Assembly: GCA_030616825.1 (NCBI GenBank)
Contig: JAUWWO010000030.1
Coordinates: 1 to 6,424, forward strand
From: Candidatus Margulisiibacteriota bacterium
GTDB lineage: Bacteria; Margulisbacteria; WOR-1; JAUWWO01
Length of the DNA stretch: 6,424 nucleotides
Reading direction: 5' to 3'
Shown: one piece after another, positions 1 to 5,491 of the stretch
Layout of the letters: each line of letters starts with the position of its first letter
Position numbering within the stretch: position 1 is the stretch's first letter
Position numbers and translations under genes: made by a program
The notes under the pieces: model-generated
Database searches by the model: none
What the model was told of the DNA's origin: nothing
Seen by the model: the letters and a program-made list of their open reading frames with translations, nothing else

Positions 1-687
1 AATAAAACCCGCCCCAATCCCCTGAATCTTGTGAGGTCCGGGCGCTCCTCCAGAAAGCACAGGTGAATCCTCTGGTTCAACCGCTATCGCTTTAAAATCC
101 TTCTTTTTCTTCTTTATGACTTCCGCAACTCCTGTGATTGTGCCTCCAGTACCAACACCGGCAACAAGAATATCAACTCTGCCGTCGGTATCCTTCCAAA
201 TCTCTTCAGCCGTTGTCTTCCTGTGTATTTCAGGGTTTGCTGCATTTTTAAATTGCTGTGGCACAAAAGAATTGGGCGTCTTCTTTGCAAGCTCGGTAGC
301 TTTCTCAATCGCTCCTTTCATTCCTTCTGCACCAGGAGTCAAGACAAGCTCTGCTCCAAATGCCTTGAGGAGTTTTCTCCTCTCTGCACTCATGGTATCG
401 GGCATGGTAAGTATCAACCTGTATCCTTTTGCCGCTGCCACAAAGGCCAGAGCTATCCCTGTATTGCCAGAGGTCGGCTCAATTATAACGGTTCCCTTCT
501 TAAGCTTTCCGGACCCTTCAGCAGCTTCGATCATAGAAGCCCCAATTCTATCCTTAACGCTTGAGCCAGGATTGTACGATTCAAGTTTAGCTATAACTTG
601 TGCAACGCAACCAGCTGTCACTTTGTTTAACTTTACTAAAGGGGTATTCCCTACAAGTTCAATTATATTTTTAGCTATTTTTGCCAT
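1..687 (-). CDS. cysK: Cysteine synthase A (O-acetylserine sulfhydrylase), 3' end outside the window
   Basis: This is a cytoplasmic PLP enzyme that replaces the acetate of O-acetylserine with sulfide to make cysteine. The window holds the first 229 residues of a family usually a little over 300 long; the reading frame is still open at base 1. Visible motifs are VGNTPLVKL (residues 12-20), PGSSVKDR with the PLP lysine K45, the substrate loop TSGNTG (72-77), the PLP-phosphate loop GVGTGGT (177-183) and [12 protein letters not shown] (216-227), the last typical of CysK rather than cystathionine beta-synthase. The ATG at 685-687 is preceded by GGAGGTG (complement of 693-699) at normal spacing. 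It has its own promoter and a T-box leader just upstream, so it is probably induced when a particular tRNA is uncharged. A CysM-like or O-phosphoserine-using relative cannot be excluded without the C-terminus, but CysK is the best call. Confidence 0.95.
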   Translation of the reverse strand, partial: MAKIAKNIIELVGNTPLVKLNKVTAGCVAQVIAKLESYNPGSSVKDRIGASMIEAAEGSGKLKKGTVIIEPTSGNTGIALAFVAAAKGYRLILTMPDTMSAERRKLLKAFGAELVLTPGAEGMKGAIEKATELAKKTPNSFVPQQFKNAANPEIHRKTTAEEIWKDTDGRVDILVAGVGTGGTITGVAEVIKKKKKDFKAIAVEPEDSPVLSGGAPGPHKIQGIGAGFI

Positions 688-720
688 CCTGACACCTCCA
701 TTTGCAATTATACTACTTAA

Positions 721-760
721 AAACAAAAAAACCTATCATCCCTCTTAAGGACGATAGGTT
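721..760 (-). terminator. Intrinsic terminator of the T-box leader
   Basis: On the minus strand, AACCUAUC-GUCC pairs with GGGA-U-GAUAGGUU (bases 730-760) across a loop of about six bases, followed directly by a run of seven U, then G and more U (721-730). It overlaps the 3' arm of the antiterminator (745-753), so the two folds exclude each other. When the cognate tRNA is charged this hairpin should stop transcription before cysK. Confidence 0.92.
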
Positions 761-898
761 CAAATTTCCTACCGTGTTACCACCTTAATTCGCCTTAACC
801 TCCCGGTTAAAGCCTCAGTGAGTACTCCATTTAACCAGGATATACTCTTGCCCTGTTACGGGAGCTCCCGTGAGAATCTACTTTTTTTTCGACTCTCA

Positions 899-931
899 GG
901 CCTGTCCCGCCTTTGGCGGGACGAAGAGGCC
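899..931 (-). repeat. GC-rich inverted repeat (hairpin) inside the T-box leader
   Basis: A perfect eight-base inverted repeat, GTCCCGCC (904-911 and its complement 915-922), closes a three-base loop. A five-base outer stem (899-903 with 927-931) adds to it, leaving an asymmetric four-base bulge at 923-926. It is much more GC-rich than the rest of the leader and sits just downstream of the AGUA element, where Stem I should fold. It may be a dispersed hairpin repeat that inserted into the leader or a natural arm of Stem I. Only one copy is present in this window, so its repeat status is inference. Confidence 0.6.
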
Positions 932-967
932 ATACTAGTTCCCCTTCATTGCCTTTCAAGTTGCGCC

Positions 968-995
968 ATTTTAACACAATCCAAAATTTTGTCAA
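968..995 (-). promoter_or_regulatory. Sigma-70-type promoter of the cysK T-box transcript
   Basis: Reading the minus strand, a perfect -35 box TTGACA (990-995) is followed after 16 bases by TAAAAT (968-973), a five-of-six match to TATAAT. Transcription would start near 961-962, giving a leader of about 275 bases, which suits a T-box. Between this promoter and the methyltransferase stop codon (996-1070) the sequence is AT-rich. I see no gene and no clear terminator there, so read-through from the upstream cassette is possible. Confidence 0.8.
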
Positions 996-1070
996 GTGTT
1001 TTTATGTGTTATAGTATCTACAATTTTTATTTAGCATAATTTTGCAAAAACTTGGCCTTGGATAATTAAT

Positions 1071-2144
1071 CTAAAACCTAACTGCGGAAAGCCTCCGTTC
1101 TTCCGGGGCATCTAAATATTGAGCCATAGTTATATTCAGATTCGCCAGTTTTTGGAGTTGCCCGATACGCTCGAATTCACCATTTCTTTTAAGATACACA
1201 TGCTCTTCTTCTTCATGGCCAGAATTAGAAATATAAAATCCCCCTTCTCTAAGTACTTTAAAAAATTTTTTATCCAAGATAGAACTGCCTTCCTCATCTA
1301 GAATTTTTTTTACATTCCTACAAATAACTATATCTACCAATTTAAGAGGAATTGAATCCACGGGGTTAGCTTCAACATAGCTTAATCTCTTTTGAGTAAT
1401 TGGCGGGAGATTTTTCTGGCTATCTTTTGAAGCTACATGACCAAACGAAAATTTCCTGGCGTCAGTAGCTTTAGACATATACTTTAAAGCTGAAAAACAT
1501 ACATCCATAGCAATTATTTGTTTTATGTTTGGATAGGACCCTTGGTTGATGAGACTTGCAAGTTCTCGAGATGTAATCGCTGGATGCAACCAATCATTTG
1601 CGCCAGCTCCAACATCTAATATATATTTAATCTCTTTCCCTTCAATCTCATGTTTTTCATCAAGTAATTTCAATATAAATTGATGATCTAATTTACATAC
1701 TCCTGGATATGTTCCGTGATCGCCATATTTGACGCCTTCAATAAAAATTTCAGTAAAAAATTTATCTCTTAATATTATCTCAAACATTTCTGCCCGTTTA
1801 AATAAATCTGGCCCTTGTGGATCCACTAAATTACCCAAAGAAGCATCCATAGAATAAAGACTGCGATTATAATTTGGATTCCTGCGAAGGACAAAATCCC
1901 GAACTGAATCAAAGCCAGGGTCTAAAATCCATTCAGAAAATTCATGTTTCAGGTTTTCCAGCCGAAACCTCAATGCTTCTTCTAACTTTGAAAGAAAAAC
2001 AGGGCCAGCCTTTTGGATTTTTCCCGCTAATGACGAAGTTTTATGGGGTTTCCTATACCCATTTATTACCCTCTCAACACGCGGCAAAATGGCTTTCATT
2101 AGGGATTTCTTTCCCAGTTGAACATTTGGCATTCTTATTGCCAT
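1071..2144 (-). CDS. Class I SAM-dependent methyltransferase, CheR-like motifs, unknown substrate
   Basis: This encodes a 357-residue cytoplasmic protein with no signal peptide or membrane segment. The C-terminal half shows a Rossmann methyltransferase core: motif I ILDVGAGAND (175-184), an acidic residue ending strand 2 in IIAMD (210-214), motif IV DIVICRNV (271-278), and LREGGFYISNSG (298-309). The CRNV motif followed by a GG turn resembles CheR glutamate methyltransferases, but no chemotaxis gene is nearby and the usual CRNVLIYF continuation is replaced by CRNVKKIL. The first 165 or so residues are basic, probably helical, and not recognised; GDHGTYPGVCKLD (141-153) may help form the active site. 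I chose the ATG at 2142-2144 because GGAGG (complement of 2153-2157) lies eight bases upstream; a TTG 30 bases earlier is in frame but poorly placed. It follows the ATP-grasp gene by 62 bases and is probably co-transcribed with it. The methyltransferase fold is confident; the acceptor is unknown. Confidence 0.8.
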   Translation of the reverse strand: MAIRMPNVQLGKKSLMKAILPRVERVINGYRKPHKTSSLAGKIQKAGPVFLSKLEEALRFRLENLKHEFSEWILDPGFDSVRDFVLRRNPNYNRSLYSMDASLGNLVDPQGPDLFKRAEMFEIILRDKFFTEIFIEGVKYGDHGTYPGVCKLDHQFILKLLDEKHEIEGKEIKYILDVGAGANDWLHPAITSRELASLINQGSYPNIKQIIAMDVCFSALKYMSKATDARKFSFGHVASKDSQKNLPPITQKRLSYVEANPVDSIPLKLVDIVICRNVKKILDEEGSSILDKKFFKVLREGGFYISNSGHEEEEHVYLKRNGEFERIGQLQKLANLNITMAQYLDAPEERRLSAVRF

Positions 2145-2152
2145 CACAAAGT

Positions 2153-2157
2153 CCTCC
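2153..2157 (-). promoter_or_regulatory. Ribosome binding site deciding the methyltransferase start
   Basis: GGAGG on the minus strand lies eight bases before the ATG at 2142-2144. It falls inside the longer reading frame that begins at a TTG at 2174, which argues that the shorter 357-residue form is the one made. Confidence 0.8.
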
Positions 2158-2206
2158 ACTTCCAATATCGTCAAAATAACCCAAAAATTTTGCTATCTTA
2201 ATCTAA

Positions 2207-4465
2207 CTACTCTTTATACTTTCTTCCCCTTCTTATCATTGTGTCTACCCACTCCCTGCTGGATTTTCCTATTTCTTCTTCTGGAACAATGTTATCCAGA
2301 TCCCACATTCCACCAGCTTTGTAATCGTTTACCTCAATAATATAAGGTTTAAGATCGCCGTCAACCATTACATCTACTCCCATAAAATCTGCTTGGGTTT
2401 TACGAAGCCTGTCATCCTTTTCAATTATTGTAAAAGCCTCAACTGATATCTCTTCAATCTTTGTTCTAAATTCTTTTTTCTTCTTCTCATCTAGATTTAA
2501 TTTTGCACATAGCTCGTCAAAAGTTAGAGCAGTTGCACTTATGCTTAAATTAACAGGACCATCAATTGTATCTGCACGGACTAAGATATCAGAAACGATT
2601 GCTTTATTATCTTTGCCCTTGGAAACAAATACCCGAAGGTTCCAATCAGCAAGGCCTTTCCCATCAAGCATAATTCTGGGAGGAATTACTTTTTTCTGTA
2701 TGAGGACACCTTTGCTCGATTCAAGAAGTTCTAGTATGTACTCCACGATACTTTCTTTATCCTCTAAACTAAAGAATTTTACGCCCTCTCCCCCAGCTTT
2801 ATCTGCAGGTTTAACAACTACCATTTCGCTGCTGTTTAAATTATGCTTTTCAATAAAGATATCTAAAGCCCTCATCACTCTGCTTTTTATATGGGGATCA
2901 CGTTTATACAACCTTACTTTTAAACCATGCTTTATCTCCCTCTCCTTCAGTGAATAATCTATGTTTCGTCCTATAGTAAAACCAAAAGCAAAATCCCATG
3001 TAGGAGGAAATAAATCTTTCATTATAAATTGGGTAAACCCTTTATCCTTAGTGGCATCATATATATTCTTTCTGCTTGGTCGTGGGATTTTACTTCCCCG
3101 AAGTCTCTTCCAAAGAGAATCAAAAAAATTAGCTAAATAGTGAACCTGAAGAGGAGGATCAAAATTATGAAAAACGAGTCTGCCGTCTGACATCATTAAT
3201 CCCTTAAGTATTTCCGCACGCAAATTCTTTTTTCGTCCACTAAATTTCACAAACTCTTCTTGAGGAACTAAAATAAAATTTGCATCAACCCTTTTGCTGC
3301 CCTCCCTTAGTACGGCAAGCATATCTTCATTTAAACCGCTTAATATTGCCACGGCCACTATATCTTTTCCTTCTTTTATAAGTTTCTTATCTTCTGTCTT
3401 TGCCGCAGTTGGAATTGGAAACCCGTGTGATAGAACATATCTTATATCCCTCAGGCCTTCTAACTTTGAAAATGGATCTATATCTTCTTCATATTCATGA
3501 AACAGACTGGGTGCCACAAATGCATCTTTAGGTACCATTCCTTTATTAATCAATATGCTTTTAAAAATAGGATATGCAAAATCTATCGTATTCGCTATCA
3601 TCATATTATATTGTCTTGCTTTGACCTTATAAAAAGGTGGCATTATAACAGGCGAAGTCAAAACCAGGAAATTTTCTTTCGCAAGCTGAAATAAAGAAGT
3701 TAATAAAGCTGATCCAAACTTAATCTTTTGAAAATGTTCTCTAAACACGGCTTTATTTGTATTAAATAAATTTTTGGGCATAATTAATAATAGATATATC
3801 GACTCATATAATAAGCCGTGTTTAGTGTTAATTGTTCCAATAAGTCCACTTTTTATAAAATTGTATGATTCTTCTAAAATCTCTTCGGAAGAATCCTTAT
3901 CTTCGATTAAAAAATGATTTAGTTTATAAAGCACATAAAGTTCATTTATTCTGACTAATTCAAACATTGCCTGCTGGTTTGCATCTGACAAGTATTTTTT
4001 TGTATTTGTACTAACTTCCATTATAAAGTTTTCAATATATTTTCTTTGGTCTTCTTGAGATTTATTCTTACCCATGGATCCTGAGATTTGAATAGCTTCT
4101 TTCATTACTTTTTGAAGATTCTTTGCTTCTGATCCAGCTTCCCTCAGCAACCGTTTTCCAAAAGCACAAAAAATGTGATGAATCGCATCATTTATTTCTT
4201 CATTTCCGCCTTCTTCTATTTTTAGCCTTACATAATGTAAGAGCGCCTTCTCATTTTTGGCACTTTTTAGGAGATGTTCTCCTGAAAGAATTTCTGAATA
4301 CACCCTGTGTCCTCTTGAAATTAATCTTTTTTTTCTCAGCTTAGTTATTCCAACTAAACCTGTAATCTTTTTATTCCAAGGGCCTTCGGCTTTAAGCACA
4401 ACACTTCGTCTTCGGCCATGAAAAGTATTAATGGGTTTACGTATAAATGGATTTATGTTGACCAT
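2207..4465 (-). CDS. Large protein with C-terminal ATP-grasp domain and unrecognised helical N-terminal region
   Basis: This encodes a 752-residue cytoplasmic protein. Residues from about 545 to the end look like an ATP-grasp ligase: MVVVKPADKAGGEGV (548-562, nucleotide-binding lysine and Gly-rich loop), LIQKKVI (588-594, hinge strand), DWNLRVFV (607-614, with R611), DFMGVDVMVDG (693-703) and YIIEVND (708-714), whose acidic residues and N713 should bind the magnesium ions. Residues about 367-500 fit the alpha/beta domain that usually precedes ATP-grasp (VAVAILSG, then VFHNFDPP). Residues 1-365 are mostly helical, very basic at the start (GRRRSVV, KLRKKR), and match nothing I know. ATP-grasp enzymes join a carboxylate to an amine or thiol through an acyl phosphate; the substrate here is unknown. 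The ATG at 4463-4465 follows GGAAGGA (complement of 4471-4477). The gene starts 75 bases below the terminator of the thi4 unit, so it should have its own promoter, but I found no convincing -35/-10 pair. Its partner is the methyltransferase just downstream. Confidence 0.82.
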   Translation of the reverse strand: MVNINPFIRKPINTFHGRRRSVVLKAEGPWNKKITGLVGITKLRKKRLISRGHRVYSEILSGEHLLKSAKNEKALLHYVRLKIEEGGNEEINDAIHHIFCAFGKRLLREAGSEAKNLQKVMKEAIQISGSMGKNKSQEDQRKYIENFIMEVSTNTKKYLSDANQQAMFELVRINELYVLYKLNHFLIEDKDSSEEILEESYNFIKSGLIGTINTKHGLLYESIYLLLIMPKNLFNTNKAVFREHFQKIKFGSALLTSLFQLAKENFLVLTSPVIMPPFYKVKARQYNMMIANTIDFAYPIFKSILINKGMVPKDAFVAPSLFHEYEEDIDPFSKLEGLRDIRYVLSHGFPIPTAAKTEDKKLIKEGKDIVAVAILSGLNEDMLAVLREGSKRVDANFILVPQEEFVKFSGRKKNLRAEILKGLMMSDGRLVFHNFDPPLQVHYLANFFDSLWKRLRGSKIPRPSRKNIYDATKDKGFTQFIMKDLFPPTWDFAFGFTIGRNIDYSLKEREIKHGLKVRLYKRDPHIKSRVMRALDIFIEKHNLNSSEMVVVKPADKAGGEGVKFFSLEDKESIVEYILELLESSKGVLIQKKVIPPRIMLDGKGLADWNLRVFVSKGKDNKAIVSDILVRADTIDGPVNLSISATALTFDELCAKLNLDEKKKKEFRTKIEEISVEAFTIIEKDDRLRKTQADFMGVDVMVDGDLKPYIIEVNDYKAGGMWDLDNIVPEEEIGKSSREWVDTMIRRGRKYKE

Positions 4466-4540
4466 AACTATCCTTCCATTTTTGACTTATGGGTTTTATG
4501 TCTCATTTCTATATCGAAAGAAAAGAAGTGGAATTTCAGT

Positions 4541-4587
4541 GTTTAAAAAACAAAAAGCCCCTTGTTTCTTCTCAAAACAAGGGGCTT
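4541..4587 (-). terminator. Intrinsic terminator after thi4
   Basis: A perfect 13-base inverted repeat (4555-4567 with 4575-4587) with a seven-base loop has the minus-strand sequence AAGCCCCTTGTTT pairing with its complement. It runs into TTTTTGTTTTTT on the minus strand. It lies 25 bases beyond the thi4 stop codon and separates the purL-thi4 unit from the ATP-grasp cassette. On the plus strand the hairpin is followed by CCCCG, not a T-run, so it acts in one direction only. Confidence 0.95.
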
Positions 4588-4612
4588 CCCCGTAAAAGTA
4601 AACTATTAAGTA

Positions 4613-5437
4613 TTAAGCTTTAAGTGTTTCCTCCTCAAGCTCTTTTATCTTCTTAATCCTGCCTTTTAACTTTTCAAGAGCCAACTGAGCTGCCTTCTTT
4701 CCTGAGACAAGCATTGCTCCAAAAGTCGGTCCCATGCGAGGGATTCCGTAAACAGTAGATACTGCCATTCCGCAAATAATTAACCCTGGATAAACCTCTC
4801 CTGTTTTTTCAACGACCTGATCTTCGGATTCCTCTACCCACATCGCTCCACAACCTTTTGTCTTCATTAAATCTCTCTTTTCGAGTGAAGAACAAACAAC
4901 TGCATCATGTCCGCTGGCATCAATGACAATATCTGATTCAAGAGCAACAGGATCAACGCAGGATATCTGCCTGGGCAAAGACGAAACAGGAGTCCAGTTT
5001 ATTACTGTTCCTGCGATCTTCCCATCCCTTATAACTGCATCATCGAATTTTGTCATATTGAGGATCTTTACGCCTGCATCACAGGCAGCAGCAATGAGTT
5101 TGGAACATGCATGCGGACCCTCGGCAATAAAGTGTCCTTTCTCAACCTCTTTATAAGGAACACCTACCTCATCAAGTATCTCCTCCCCCGGATGTCTTAC
5201 AGAGAGCGGATTCATAAGATATCCTCCAAGCCAGAATCCACCTCCAAGATAATTATTGGCCTCGATGATCAGTACCTTTTTTCCTGCTTTAGCCAAGTCC
5301 CTCGCAGCCGTAAGTCCAGACGGTCCGCCACCCACAACAATAACATCATTTCTTATATGATTCTTGAAATTCTCCGTGAAAGCGTCGACTATGGCTCTTG
5401 TTACCTGAGCTTCACTTACTTTGCTGAATTTTTTCAT
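4613..5437 (-). CDS. thi4: Thiamine thiazole synthase (Thi4 family, ADP-thiazole synthase)
   Basis: Thi4 makes the adenylated thiazole precursor of thiamine from NAD and glycine plus a sulfur source, using iron; archaeal homologues take free sulfide, while yeast and plant enzymes sacrifice an active-site cysteine. The 274-residue protein has the N-terminal dinucleotide-binding motif DVIVVGGGPSGLTAARDL (31-48), the strand-2 acid in IIEANNYLGGGFWLGGY (57-73), GPHACSKLIAAACDAG (107-122), and the conserved C-terminal RMGPTFGAMLVSGKKAA (234-250). In the segment QISCVDPVALES (157-168), C160 aligns with the sulfur-donor cysteine of the yeast and plant proteins (plant form QSCMDPN). The length matches prokaryotic Thi4 and there is no transit peptide. 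The ATG at 5435-5437 follows a strong GGAGGTG (complement of 5443-5449); an in-frame ATG 36 bases earlier lacks such a site. It lies 54 bases after purL, with no TPP riboswitch between, and a terminator follows. It is often annotated as sulfide-dependent thiazole synthase or, wrongly, as ribose bisphosphate isomerase. Confidence 0.93.
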   Translation of the reverse strand: MKKFSKVSEAQVTRAIVDAFTENFKNHIRNDVIVVGGGPSGLTAARDLAKAGKKVLIIEANNYLGGGFWLGGYLMNPLSVRHPGEEILDEVGVPYKEVEKGHFIAEGPHACSKLIAAACDAGVKILNMTKFDDAVIRDGKIAGTVINWTPVSSLPRQISCVDPVALESDIVIDASGHDAVVCSSLEKRDLMKTKGCGAMWVEESEDQVVEKTGEVYPGLIICGMAVSTVYGIPRMGPTFGAMLVSGKKAAQLALEKLKGRIKKIKELEEETLKA

Positions 5438-5442
5438 AATTT

Positions 5443-5449
5443 CACCTCC
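5443..5449 (-). promoter_or_regulatory. Ribosome binding site deciding the thi4 start
   Basis: GGAGGTG on the minus strand, five bases before the ATG at 5435-5437, fixes the start of the 274-residue protein. The longer in-frame start at 5473 would place this site within the coding sequence. Confidence 0.85.
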
Positions 5450-5491
5450 AACAAAGTAGAAAGAATAACACATTGAGTCGATGACGTCAAT

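Larger units (their letters stand above)
721..962 (-). promoter_or_regulatory. T-box leader (tRNA-sensing transcriptional antiterminator) of cysK
   Basis: The untranslated leader of cysK carries a T-box. The antiterminator is exact: UUAAGG (complement of 783-788), a seven-base bulge UGGUAAC (776-782), then ACG (773-775), pairing with CGU (751-753) and CCUUAA (745-750). The downstream half of that pairing is also used by the competing terminator at 730-760. The UGGU in the bulge is the site that pairs with the NCCA end of an uncharged tRNA. Near the 5' end the leader reads GAAGGGGAACUAGUA, resembling the AGUA-containing start of Stem I. Several hairpins lie between: 899-931, 871-898, 859-870, and two that overlap within 795-836. 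I could not place the specifier codon with confidence; no UGC or UGU (Cys) occurs between the predicted transcript start and the T-box. The family identification is secure, the amino acid sensed is not. Confidence 0.93.

Noticed and set aside
707..712. TATAAT on the minus strand between the T-box terminator and cysK
   Set aside because: No acceptable -35 box lies 16-18 bases upstream, where the terminator hairpin sits; the TTGACA/TAAAAT promoter before the T-box explains expression better.
116..748. A 210-codon open frame on the plus strand
   Set aside because: It is the exact antisense of cysK and runs into the T-box terminator; the minus strand carries unmistakable CysK motifs, and the plus frame has no family features.
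2145..2174. Earlier TTG start for the methyltransferase
   Set aside because: The strong GGAGG lies downstream of that TTG and is ideally spaced for the ATG at 2142-2144.
2541..2957. A 138-codon plus-strand frame inside the ATP-grasp gene
   Set aside because: It lies opposite the conserved ATP-grasp motifs, is Ser/Thr/Leu-rich as antisense frames often are, and has no convincing ribosome binding site.
4478..4540. Promoter for the ATP-grasp cassette
   Set aside because: One is expected here after the terminator, but only weak -10-like AT stretches are visible, without a matching -35 box, so no site is called.
5111..5476. A 121-codon plus-strand frame opposite thi4
   Set aside because: It is antisense to the conserved Thi4 nucleotide-binding region; no protein family signal.
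5438..5491. Possible TPP riboswitch before thi4
   Set aside because: The gap is only 54 bases and lacks the conserved CUGAGA and thi-box elements; it holds just the ribosome binding site.
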